DNA from: Gnetum montanum
Lineage: Eukaryota; Streptophyta; Gnetopsida; Gnetales; Gnetaceae
Direction of reading: 5' to 3'
Length of the DNA: 64,000 bases
Assembly: GCA_015680685.1 (NCBI GenBank)
Contig: MNCI01002331.1
Location: 693,691-757,690 of the forward strand
Below, piece after piece: positions 21,778-33,547 of the stretch. The notes below the pieces were generated by a model, which saw only the letters and a program-made list of their open reading frames with translations, had not been told where the DNA came from and searched no databases. Each line of letters starts with the position of its first letter. The stretch's first letter is position 1. The position numbers and the translations under genes are program-made.

Positions 21778-24515
21778 ATGGCCCCAAAAAGAGGTGCTCA
21801 AGGTGAACCCTCATAGAGAACCATTAAATGTCCATGTCGTGGCCATGTTTAGTAAGGAAAACATTCAAAACATGCTAAGCAAGAGGCCCAATGCTTCAGT
21901 ATTCACCAAGAGGCTCTTGCTACTAGGTAATCGACCCAAGGAGAGGTAGTAGAACTACCAGCCCCCAAGCAGGAACAACGTCTCATGTTGGTCCTTGATT
22001 ACCTTGCTATCACCCTAGAAAAGTTCACATTGGATTCAGTCATTATGGAGATGAACTTCGGCCCATTCATGAAGTTTTCTCTAGAGGCAGTTTGGACATA
22101 ACTCAAGGTGTCCCCATTGTGGCCCATATGGTCAGATAGTGGCAAATGGTACCTAGGTGAAACCTATTAGTTCTAGCACAATAAGGATGAGGGAAACACT
22201 ATTAAAATTTGTAGGGTGATCATACCTTATTCAATCAAAGTAATTACTATGGCTCTCAACCTACCTAATGAAGGGGCTAAGGTTGCTCACCTATCAACCA
22301 AATCTGACCCTAAGACCAAGAAATTATGGTTCATATAGGCATATGGCAAGGAGGACAAAACATACAATGAAATGACTCTAGAGGAGAAAAAATATTTCAA
22401 AATTAATACTTACCACTTATTTTCCACAAAGGAGCTCAATTGAATTTCAACTTATGTAGCTAGGGGAATTGCCATTTTAATGGGTAAATTTGCAGCCAAT
22501 CTTCCCTAATATTAGTTCATTGAAATCCAACAATGGTTTGAAGAAACAAAGTTAGGGAGACCAAAAATTCCATTTCATTACTTAATTAGAAAGTTGTGCA
22601 AGCATGCTGGAATCCTAGGATATACTAATGATATCCCTAGGAAGGCTTAGAATGCCTCCTTTGCTAAGATCCTAAAATCGACAACACCAAGAAAGGATCT
22701 TGGTGAAGAACTAGAAGTGGAAAAGGAGGCAGTGCCATGAATAAAAATATAATGTGAGCCTAAACAACATCCACAAGCACAAGGTCCACCACCACCACTA
22801 CAAGACTATAAGCCCTCGATGAGCCATCTATAGAAGATCACTGAAGAAATCAACCAGGGAAGCAAGGATGAGTCCAACCTCTTCTGAGTCATGGACAACG
22901 CCATATGACCCATAGTGTTAGTTGACCTAATGTAGGGGAGATCTCAATACGGTTAGGAGGAGAAGGGTCCCAATGGTCACGACAAATCTCTAGGAATGCT
23001 GCATCCTTTCAAGTAACACTGGAAACTGAAGAAGGTACCATGGTCATGGTACTACAGCATGAGGATGTAGCAGGTGCAGCAAAAGTCATCACCTATCACA
23101 TCATAGAATCATTCAACATGCCTATTATGCCCCCAATAGATCTAACAGGGACTAGAGATACAAAAGTATTGGCCAGGACTTTAATGACTTCTGCAGTGCA
23201 TGAGAATTTGCTGGATCAACTACTACAGATGGGCCAAGTAATGACCACCCTGTTTGACATCCCTAATGATGTCACTATAGCTCAATCAGACCTCATCATG
23301 ACAAAAGGAAAGTTGGTCATGGCAGAAGTTAAGGCAAAGTATGTAGAAGCTGAAATACAAAGATTACAAGAAGAGTTGGCTATCCTACGAGCTGAACAAT
23401 GGGATCCTACCCATTTTGTTATGCTAGATCAACTCAAACAATTTAGGACAAAGTAACTAACCAAGCTAATAAAGGAGAGAGTAACTGCTAAGCAAGAGAA
23501 GGAGATGGCAATTTGGAATGCCTTTGCTACTTATGCGCAATCTCATGCATACAAAAAGGCATTAACTGTCGTACAAGAAGAGAATAAGAAACTCACCACA
23601 GAAAATTCTGGATTGACCAAAATGGAGAAACAGAAGAATATTCTAGAGGAAAGAGTCCACTAGTTGAGAGAGCAATTTGTGAGGGTCAACCAAGACATAA
23701 ATAGATTGGCCAAAGAGAATAGAATCCTCTCAATGAAGGAGGTCAACACTATCTACCAAAAATCAGCAACTAAAATTAGCACATGGAAAAATAAGGCCAA
23801 AAAGCATGAAAAATTAAAAGAGCTCTTTCGTGACCAAGTTGGCATGTACAAGTAGATCAATGAAAAATAAATCTAGATGGCCAAAGCCCACATCAACTTC
23901 TTATTAATGCAAAATCCTAAGTGGTGGTTCTTCTTGGATAGCTATGCCATAGTCCATCTAGTAGAAGTCAAGAACAAAGACTTGTAAATAGAGGATCTAA
24001 AAGAATACATGGTGTTGTCTAACCTTAGATATGCTAACCTTGCAATGTTAACAACAGGTTACCCGTGAAATGAGTTGGAGAAATAAGTGGCAACCACCTA
24101 CACGTTCTATGAGAAAGAGTTTGCAAATCGAAAGGATGCTTTACAAAAGCTATAAGTGGAAAACTTAGAATTAGAGGTGGTCAAAGCCAGTTATTAGGGA
24201 CAAAAGGATGTAGCCTCAAACCTAACTCAAATATTGAAAAATTATCATGAGCTCAGGAACAAAGCTAAGACCTTCAAGGAAGAACGAAGGCAGTTCATGG
24301 CATAGTATGTAAAGGTGAATCAAATGTTCCTACAACTACCATGTCCTTGGGATTTACTAGTGCCAACACACACTAGCTTAGTAGCATGGATGGCACATGA
24401 CCCAAGGATGAAGGAAGAGAACTTGTAGGCATTGCTCAATCACTACAAATTCCAATGGCTCAATGAAAAAGGGAAGCAGCCAATGGAAGAGCCACCACCT
24501 TTGGGCACCACATGA
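21778..24515 (+). pseudogene. ORF3 of copy B: unrecognised protein with N-terminal domain and coiled coil
   Basis: A broken frame of about 910 codons between the spacer and the 3' LTR. The start is set by the ATG at 21778 directly after a strong 3' splice-like AG. C (38967) and D (56281) begin alike (Met-Ala/Thr-Pro/Gln-Lys). The N-terminal domain (about residues 80-320) has conserved pieces shared with C and D: MNFGPFMKF, SPLWPI, SGKWYLGETY, and with C also LPNEGA, TYHLFST and YVARG-ILMGK. After a frameshift near 23000 comes a long heptad-rich segment (23040-24300) with LQEELAILRAEQ and EENKKLTTENS, predicted coiled coil. The C-terminus holds CPWD-LVPTHTS, also in D. Stops are mostly TAG/TAA at Gln sites. 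No family recognised. The position recalls the env-like gene of Athila elements, but no signal peptide or membrane segment is seen. Confidence 0.7.
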
Positions 24516-24705
24516 GCTTCCCAGTTTTATTTTTGTTTTGTTTTGTTTTGTAATAATGTGTTCCATTTTTGTACTGTACCACTATGGCATGCAAAGAGTC
24601 AATTGTTTTGTTCATTGCTTGAGTGAGTCAATAATTTAATACTTACCCAATATTTTGTAAAGAACTTATTCCTCATTTTGTTTAACTCAAGGATGAGTTT
24701 TCATT

Positions 24706-24719
24706 TAGTCATGGGGGTA
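24706..24719 (+). other. 3' polypurine tract (copy B)
   Basis: TAGTCATGGGGGTA immediately before the 3' LTR start TGATAAG. Nearly identical to the tract in copy A. Confidence 0.8.
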
Positions 24720-25578
24720 TGATAAGTCATCATTGGCAAGCCCCAATGTCAGATATGTGACGTCAAAGCCAAAATGTGACATCAGATATCTGACATTGCC
24801 TCTCCTAGGTTGGCCTATAAATATAGCACTTGGGTGCCCAGTTGAGAAAAAGGGAAGTAGCAGTAGAATTTTAGTTTTAGTTCTCAATTTTTGTTAGTCT
24901 ATCTTAAAGCTTTGTTATTCCGAGTGCATGTTGCAGTGTGATGTTTGTAATCGTATGATACCTTTGTTTGAGTGTGATGTACTTGGACATGTTACATGAC
25001 TAGAAATAAAGATCGAGATTACTCCCATCATTGTAGCATCCATTTAGATTATTATCGCTTTTGATTGTTAATTATTTACTACTTTATTTAGTTAAATGTT
25101 TCCATTTATTACTATTTACTATTCCTGTTATTAAGCAAAATTTGTACACCTTAATCACAAGTGTTTAAGTGTAGATACTTGGTAATCTAAAAGTGTATTG
25201 TTTGGCACAACTAGTGACATACGCTTGGCAATCCAAGAAGTAGTCTCACGAAGTCCAAGATGTATACAGACAATTAAGAGCAGATACTCATAGCACATAG
25301 GCTAGTTAGATTTCACTTTCCATTGTCCATTAGCTTAATTAATTTACCTTTTTATCATCATCAGGAGTAGCATAGAATTAGATAACATCATAGGCCTCAC
25401 TTTGGACTAAACCATATGTGACAAAGCTACCACTAGTCCAAGTGGGAAGACAATGAACTATGACCAGAGCATGACGTTCTACATGCCATAACTGGTCACA
25501 TCCATGAAATTCAACCAGATCATGTGTGAACGCTTGTGATTAGTATGGTTAAGCATAGGGGTACCTCACCACTCATAA
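24720..25578 (+). repeat. 3' LTR of copy B (about 859 bp)
   Basis: Collinear with the 5' LTR. U3 palindromes include GACATCAGATATCTGACATT at 24778-24797. TATA box at 24816-24823. The end is CTCATAA instead of CTCATCA. It lacks one palindrome block of about 30 bp that is present in the 5' LTR. Confidence 0.85.
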
Positions 25579-25671
25579 TAAATATTTTTTACTTGATTTG
25601 ATATATATCCCTCTAGGAATCCCTTAAAGTCATATATCACATCAATGTTATATGAGGTGTAGTTACTTTCA

Positions 25672-25960
25672 CTATTTGCATAGATAACATAATCTATATT
25701 CATAAGTGCTAGTAGAGAAATGATGTTGTTGTTTTTTTCTCATGATCATTGATAGTTTTCTAAAGCTCCAATCAATATCTTCATGTGTATGGCCTACAAG
25801 AAGGAAGCTCAACTTTGTAATCTTAAAAATTCTTCTTGTTATTAGTAACAACAAATAAATGAACACATATTCATTCATGTTATTTTATTCATGGTTATTT
25901 ATTTGTAGAAATCATGTAGTAGGAAATGGATTAAAAAGACATTTTGAGTTATTATCATGG
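25672..25960 (-). pseudogene. DUF7869-like relic
   Basis: The minus-strand frame reads MNEYVFIYLLLLITRRIF then LSFLLVGHTHEDIDWSF and RKLSMIMRK. The GHTHEDID motif after a hydrophobic YVF-LL stretch is typical of the DUF7869-type domain found in many plant and animal repeat-associated proteins. Upstream on the same strand LDDAHDNNSKC may match the usual LQLDN-ENKN block. Only about 90 residues are recognisable. The assignment is from motif memory, and other H-rich families are possible. Confidence 0.45.
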
Positions 25961-28689
25961 GCATCATCTAATTGATACTATACTTCATGTCCCAATTTAG
26001 AATGATTAAGTAGTGTCATAAGGGAACATCTTCTAAAATCACATTTTCTCATCATTATATCATCATACCTATCAACAAGATTATTATCTAAATCCCTTAA
26101 GTACTTTAACAAAGATTTGATGTTAAATATAGAATTCATCTAAGTGTAAAATAGACAAAAATGACCAAACCTCCATATTCTAGTCCTTTAATCTGAATTC
26201 CTATATGAGAGATTTAGAATCTTTCTTTTCTAAGAAAATCCTTAGAAAAAATTAAAAACTATGATAATGATATTTTTTACTTATTTAGAATATCATGAAT
26301 GATGCTTAGATAATTATTAGGTTGTCTTGTAGTAAGATCTCTATGAATGTGAATGTAATATATATTCCTACATACAATTATATAATCATAATGATTTTGA
26401 AGTTTCATTTATATTCTATCCCTTTTTAGAGGGCTCCTCATACATTTATTTCTTTGTCCAATGTATGATAGGTTCTACACATTAAAAAAAATCCTCTTTT
26501 CTACTAAAAATTACATTTGGATAATATTTGTTGAAAAACTTTGATAACCAACTTTTGTTAATATGAGGAAATCCTAGATCATCTAATCTAAGGCTAATGT
26601 AATTCATCAATAAAATTCATTGACTTATTATCATAGGAAATGTTCTAATTGATTCAAATATTTCATTTTTCATCACCTATCTACATTTTGATGGTGACTG
26701 GTAAACCATCTCATCAAAAACCCTCTCAAGAGTCATTATAGTTGCAAGCTTACTAGATTTTAACTTTATCTTTCATGTGTTTCCATGCTCAAAGAATAAA
26801 TGTCCTTCCATAAAATTACATAAGTGATAGTAGAATGTACTACTTGGAATCCCATGAATTGTATATCAAGCCTTCTTATAAATATTAAGTTTAAATATTT
26901 TATTATTTTCACAACATGATTGTCATTGCAATTACATAATTCAAGTTAAACACATGCATAATATATGAGCTTCACTCATTCAAGTTTGTTATTGACATAA
27001 TTTACCAAGTCCTTCTAATATCATCCACTAAAATACTTTACATACAATTATTTTGTAGTAATTAATATAGAGGATGGATATTAAATTGTCTAGCTAGTTA
27101 ACTAATCTTATTGTAGATGTACCATGAGCTTCACTACTCTCAATAGTCTTCACCTTCCTTCTACCCTTGTAGGGTCTCTAATCTCTAAATGCATTGCATA
27201 TAGGATGCATTGGTCTACTACAAATAGGTTTCATAATCTAATTTCTAACTAGATATTGATATCAATAGGACTAGACACATTATTCTATGGAAGAAAAAAA
27301 TTAAGAATTTAAGACATCGTATACATGATCCTTCTTCTATACTGTCATTGAGAGAAGATTCTTAAAGAATAAAGAACATTCCTAACATTCCTCATCAATT
27401 GATTGAATGTAAATATTGATCAAATTATGAATTGTTCTAATAAGAAAGTAATCCATCATGTCTTCTAAACTACATATTGCACTTGTTCTATTTTTCCTTC
27501 ATGAATCTACCATAGTATCTTCAATTTAAACTTAGTATATAGTCCTAGATGTAAGGAAGCCTTAATCTATACATTCATGCTTTATCATCACATTTCTTTT
27601 GAATAATTTATTACATTTCCTCCTTATATCCTCTAATAAGATCTTCATTTCCCACTTATATTAAAGAAAACAAACATAATTTTACAAATTTATTAATAAA
27701 TGATAACAATGTAATGGACTACAAAGAAAAATTAATTAAGTTCATTGGTTTTTTATCTAAAGATATTTGTTTTATATTGTGAGATAAACAAATAAATCAT
27801 GCATGATTGTGAAACCTCATAATAAAAAATACTTGAATTTGAGTGCAATCACTTAAATCATGCATGACTAAGAAGCCTCCATAATTTCATGATCTTTTTA
27901 AAACATTCTATGAAATAATGAACTACAATAAAAACTCAAATACATTCACCTGTTGTTATAATCTACTCATACTATTCACATGTAACATTTTTATCTAAAT
28001 ACATTCATTTGATATTATGATCAAAATATATGAATCATGCATGATTGAGTAGCCACTTGAATCTTACATGAATGAGTAACCTCGATAATCATACATAGTT
28101 GAGTAGCCTCCATCATATCAAAGTATTTTTAAACATTTTAGTAAATAAATGTAAAAATGTTTGCTTGTTTTTTTTCCACAGTTGAACAATGTCTTAAGGA
28201 TCATTATTTAATATTCTAAGATCATACAATCAATAATAACCTAATCACAGTATTTTAATTTCCTATATGATATGGGAATATGAAATTTTGTAAAATTTAT
28301 GTTGTACAAATGGCCAATTAATTAATATTGTTTGGAATATTTTTATATTTATATATGTATAGAAAGTATATATTTATTAATGAGTATTTTATAGAATATA
28401 TTGTAAACATATATTTGAGAGAATTAGATTGGAAAAATATGATGTACATAAATATCATGAAAAATAATATAATTTCTATGGAATACTAAACTAACTTATT
28501 GTGAAAATATGTATATTATGCATTATGAAAATGTCATGAAAAGGAATATAATTTTTATGTGACACTCAAAAGTTTGATTTTACATTCTATATAGAAAGAG
28601 ATATCTCTTTGTAGAATCATGTAATAAACTCTGGGAGCAATCATTTTTCTAATAATGATATGAAGATGACAATAGGTTCTATCATTTCG

Positions 28690-28850
28690 AGTAAAATTAA
28701 GGTGTTTGTTTCTCAAGTCAAAGACCTAGGTTCGAACCTAGTTATAGCCACTCGAAGAGTTTAGGCTTTTGCCTATCTACTAATCCTCCTGGAACCCCAC
28801 CTTAGAGGAATGAGCACTATTCCTCAAAGTGATGATTGATGATTCTTTAG
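28690..28850 (+). mobile_element. SINE-like repeat with B-box
   Basis: GGTTCGAACC (28729-28738) is a good polymerase III B-box. The preceding AAGGTGTTTGTTTCTCAAGT resembles a worn A-box region. The element recurs in inverted orientation at 15541-15680. The poly(A) run at 28987 may belong to it but lies about 140 bp further on. Confidence 0.5.
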
Positions 28851-29689
28851 TGTGATGATGATAATAAGTTAAGAGAAATCATATTTTTTTGTATCCCCTC
28901 AATGTATTATCTTCTTACTCCTTTAGGATACAATACATTAATACCTTAGTTCCTCTACAATTTTCATGAATATCCCTTGAGAAAGCAAAAAAAAAAAAAA
29001 AAAAGTCAATTCTTTAGTATCTACTGGAAGTTTCAAGGTCTAGAAATTATGACAACTAAGATAAATGGAGGAGAATGTATAAGGAAATGTAAAAGAAAAA
29101 AAACGTTTATTTAGTCTTCCTCAATGATAAGTAGAAAATGTAAAATAGTACCTATAACTTCCTTTACTCTTCATCAATGATAAGCCAAAAAATTGTAATT
29201 GATTTTATGGTAACCTATGATACTTCTGTAAAGTGATGATACAATCTTGTATGAGAAGGACTTGTTACTATTAGTTATTTACATCTTGGCATTGTTTCAC
29301 ACCATTCTTTTTTCATTTTCACTAGGGTTTTATGTTTGAATTTTTATAAAGTTAGGGTTTCAATTGTCATGGAAAATCCTACTAAACATGGTCTTAATTG
29401 ATGAAAAATATAGTGAAATTTCTTACAACACCTTTTTGAAAATGGTTTCCATTATATTTATTAAATTCTAGATTTTTTTATTAATATGTGAAATAAGCCA
29501 TACATAAATAAGGAAGTGTAGATTATATATTATTTTTTAAAAATCATTTCTTAATAGAATTATCTTTCATTTTATATTTGAATCTTTTTATTTATGATGG
29601 TATAGAGTTGACACATTTCTATATTTTATGTCTTTAATAAAATGGATGACTTCACATGTCATGTGTTTGGAAAAGATATTATTCTTATC

Positions 29690-31720
29690 ATAAGAAGAGA
29701 CCTTGGTCCTAGAACTATAGTTAGTCATTTCTTTATCATCATACTAATGAGTTATGTTTGTTGACAAATCAACCGTGTATGGATGCATGTATCATGGGTT
29801 TAGGAAGGGTGTGATTGTCCTTATAAGTGAAGACCCTCATATAGAGCTAAGTTTAATCATCATGTTACCATGACAATAGTGATCAATGACCATTGATGAA
29901 TTAACCATATGTGATTGCACATCTTGGGTTTAGCAACCATGTAATTTTCATCATAAGTAGAGATATTATTTTTGGAACTAGGGTTAGTCATCCCAATATC
30001 ATTACAAGGATTCATCAAGCATGTGTATTAGAGCTAGGTTTAGCCATTTTGTTACCATGACATTAATGATTTGTAACCATTGATAAAATAGCGATGTATA
30101 ACAACATGTGTCTTGGGTTTGATAAGCATGTGATTCTTATCAAAAGTGAATATCCTATTCCTAGAACTAGCATGGATTTAGCAAGCATGTGATTCGCATT
30201 GAAAATAAAGACCCTAGTCCTTAAACTAGGGTTTGGCAAGCATGTGATTCTTATTAAAAGTAGAGATTCTAGTCCTAGAACTTGGATAAGTCACCCCATT
30301 ACTCTCACATGGGTTTGGTAAGTCTATGATTCTCACCAAAAGTAGAGACCTTGGTATCATCACATGGGTCCAGCATGGGTTTGGTAAGTATGTGATTCTC
30401 ATTAGAATTTAAGACCCTAGTACTAATCAAACTTTAGTCAATCTATTAGTATGACATTGATGATATATGACCACTAATGAATCAAAAATTCCACATGCCT
30501 TGGATTTGGCAAGCATGCGATTCTCATTAAAAGTAGAGACCTTGGTCCTAGAATTAGGGGTAGTCATCCTATTGCCCTCAAATGGGTTCAACAATTTTGT
30601 GATTCTCCTTAGAAGTGGAGATCCTAGTGCTAGAGCTAGGTTTAGTCATCCTATTACCATGATACTAATGAACTATCATCATTAATGAATTAACCATATG
30701 TGGCTACACATATCTTGAGCTTGACAAGTGTGCAATTCCCATCAAAAGTAGAAACACTAATACTATCACATGGATTTGACAATGGTGTGATTCTCATTAA
30801 AATTAGAGACCAAATTACCATAGATAGGTTTAGCCATTCTATTACCATGTCATTGATAATCTATGATCATTGATGAATCAACCATATGTGACTACACATA
30901 TCTTAAGTTTGTCAAGCATATGATTCTCATCATAAGTAAAGACCCTGGCCACAAAAATAGGATTATTCATCATGTTACTCTTAGATAGGTTTAGAAATCA
31001 TGTGATTCTCTTTAGAAGTGAAGACCCTTTTACTAGAGCTAAGTTTAGTCATCCTATTATCATGACACTAATAATCTATGATTATTAATGAATCAAACAT
31101 GTATGAATACACATTTTTTGGATTTGGTAAGCATTTATTTCTCAATGGAAGTAGAGATTCTAGTACCATCACATGGGTTCAATAATGGTGCTATTCTCAT
31201 TAGAAGTGGAGACCCTAGTACTAGAGCTAGGTTTAGTCATCATGTTACCATGACATTGTTGATCTGGACTCATTGACAAAATCAACCGTGTAACTACATC
31301 AATTAAAAGTAGAGATCGCAAAACTATGGTTAGTTACCCAATTACCCTTACATGATATTGATAATAGTATGATTCTCAAAAGAAGTGAAGAGCCCCATAC
31401 TAAATCAAGGTTTAGTCATCCCATTATTATGACACTAATGATTTATGATCATTGACCATGTGATTTTCATCAGAATTTGAGACCCTAGTCCTAGACATAG
31501 GATTCATCAACCATTTACCATTTGACTAATGAGTTGTGACTCTTAATGAATAAAAGAAGTAGGTGTAAATGTGTTATGTGTTTTGCAAGAGCTAGTTCTA
31601 GAATCATGGTTAGTTACCTAGTTACAATTACATTGATGATGTGTGCAATTTGAGGAATCAACAATATGTGAACATGTCTTGGATTCGACATGGATTTGAT
31701 TTTCATTAATAGTGTAGACT
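29690..31720 (+). repeat. Degenerate tandem array, period about 195 bp
   Basis: A unit with the marker block ATTACCATGACA-TAATGATCTATGATCATTGATGAATCAACC recurs near 29871, 30047, 30440, 30648, 30838, 31054, 31247 and 31425. Spacings of 176-216 bp, and 393 bp once, fit a period of about 195 bp. Within each unit a shorter motif (GATTCTCATNANAAGTAGAGACCCTAG) appears about twice, so the unit seems to be made of two related halves. It often carries CCCTAGT-5nt-ACTAGGG inverted repeats. Small ORFs at 30467 and 31088 are repeats of each other from this array, not genes. Confidence 0.75.
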
Positions 31721-31959
31721 GTGTACCTATTGATCCAAGATATAATGTAAAAGAATAGTAATGCCCAATGTTCATCCTAATTTAGACACTAAGTATGCAC
31801 ACTGGACACTTATAAACTAATTGCAAACACTAAATAACTCATGTGTTTGAAAACTTAATATGATCTAATGAATAGTAAACCAAAGTACACATTATAAACT
31901 AAGTACACATACTAAACAACTTATAAGTTTCTTTTAATAAATTTATAATTCACTGCTAA

Positions 31960-32025
31960 CTAGTAGAGTCAAACCTATGAGTTGGAATTTCCAAGTGAAT
32001 ATGCTTACTACTAAGCCTAAAGCTA
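31960..32025 (-). mobile_element. tRNA-derived SINE-like fragment
   Basis: On the minus strand, AGGCTTAGTAGTAAGC (32003-32018) resembles an A-box, and AGGTTTGACTC (31966-31976) a B-box, at tRNA-like spacing. Only the head is recognisable. Confidence 0.4.
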
Positions 32026-33547
32026 ATTGTTAGGTATTAGATATCATGTATTAATTTTCTAGGATTTAGTTCTTAAATCTTTAAAATATATATGATATAG
32101 CTATAATTCTAAGTTTCAGTTTGCAAATTATATAACTATTCTTGGAGCTCATGATAAGCTTTCATATTTTAAAAGTATCATGATATATATAACTCTAACA
32201 ACATTTATAACTTTTATAAGCTTATGTTAGACATGATCCTTAGAACTCTTGGAAACATTTGATATTTTAAAAGTACAATTAATATATATTATATAACTAT
32301 TTTTTAAAATCATGAAAAATTTACATATAAGAATGAAAATTGAGTTCTAACTATGATTCACAAAATACAATCATTTTCATTTTCTTGCTAGAGCTACCAT
32401 CATCATTTTCATTATTATCATTGATGTTGCTTACCATCATTGTTGCCTATAGTGCTTCTACATCATTAGTTGCTATCACTATTCCTTAAGGTGTTTATGT
32501 GTCATCAATTAAGAGGCTTTTGTGTTATCATCATTGCCTAAAATGTTTTGAAGTCATCATCATCATCCCTTATGCATTTTCACTAGTTTCTCTATTATCG
32601 TCATTATCTTCATTGGTTTCCCCACCAACATTGTCATTTGTATCACCATTTGATATGGTATGTTCAAGAATTTTTCTCCTTATTTCTCTATGGTATGAAG
32701 TCATATTAGGTTTCTAGCATTTCTATCTCTGTGTTCTTTAATTTATTATCTACATTCATCTAGGGCTTTAAAATTTTGCTTTTTTCTATTACAATTGATG
32801 TTTTACTACCTAGAATCTAAAGGATAGTATGTGGAACACAACCAATGAATCTCATGTTACAACTTGTAAACCTCACCATTAAACCTGAGACTAGAATTTT
32901 ATTATAAAATGTGAAGATTGTAATCCATGAAATGCAATTTCACATACTTTAACTTTTGGGGCTAAAAAAATGCCTTATAAGTTTTCATAGCCTCACTTCA
33001 CAAGTGAAAAAAGTCATACCATGTCTATATTTGGGATTGTGGAGGCTAAAAATGCCTTTTGAATTGCCAAATTTGGCATTTTCATGGCTTTTTGTGGGGG
33101 TATAGCCTCAACTACGCTAGAACCACCTACCCCCAGCATTGGTGGTGTTGGGTTTTCATTTTCCCAACAATGGCGAGTGTACTTACCATAATTACCAATG
33201 GTGTTCCACAAGGCTAATGTAGGAGTTGTTGGGTTTCTAATTTTTTTCATGAAGCCAATGTTGGAATGGTTCGGATTTTCGCTTTTCCAACCATGGCCAG
33301 AGTAGTCATTATGATTCTCAGTAGTTTCTTCATGACCAAAGTAGTCACTATAATTCCTAGCATAGGTGTTGCAAAGCCAATGTAGTTGTAGCAAAGCCAA
33401 CACAGTATCAAAAGTTTATTTACTATTTTTAGTATTTGATGTAGCTTTGATGACCTTTGGCACATCAAAACTTATCATAAAGGAAGATACATGCAAGGTA
33501 GACATGCAAGCAAATGAGTTCTACCACCAAAACATGAAACACTTAGT
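32026..33547. other. Decayed DNA; degenerate repeat at 33100-33400
   Basis: No gene recognised. 32390-32640 is rich in ATCATCATT-like runs. Between about 33100 and 33400 there are similar phrases (CCAACAATGGC, CCAACCATGGC; GCTAATGTAG, GCCAATGTAG) that give a repetitive 129-codon minus-strand frame (33014-33403), which I take as a by-product. The 5' LTR and primer site expected just before the gag of copy C are not present. Confidence 0.4.

Larger units (their letters stand above)
16889..25578 (+). mobile_element. Ty3/gypsy element copy B: full length but lacking pol
   Basis: A complete LTR-to-LTR element of 8.7 kb: 5' LTR, tRNA-Asp-type primer site, gag, a long spacer, internal promoter-like region, ORF3, polypurine tract and 3' LTR. 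Protease, RT, RNase H and integrase are absent between gag (ends about 20214) and the spacer, where copy D has about 3.6 kb of pol. The primer site and gag style point to an Athila/Tat-type gypsy lineage. It is probably non-autonomous, relying on a pol-bearing relative such as D. The flanks TATTC (16884-16888) and TAAAT after the 3' LTR do not make a convincing target-site duplication. Confidence 0.85.
25579..29685. other. AT-rich decayed DNA
   Basis: No intact gene. It contains a DUF7869-like scrap on the minus strand (25672-25960), a SINE-like element (28690-28850) and an 18-base A run (28987-29004) that may be the tail of a retroposed copy. The rest is AT-rich with only short chance frames. 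Confidence 0.5.

Noticed and set aside
16884-25583. Target-site duplication for copy B
   Set aside because: The 5 bases before the 5' LTR (TATTC) and after the 3' LTR (TAAAT) do not match well enough, and the 3' LTR end is itself mutated.
29690-31720. CRISPR-like regular spacing
   Set aside because: The period is about 195 bp, the units are degenerate throughout and there are no short identical repeats with unique spacers. This is a plant tandem repeat.
33014-33403. 129-codon minus-strand ORF with repeated NPTTPTL/NPTPPML phrases
   Set aside because: It arises from a degenerate DNA repeat. No family resemblance.
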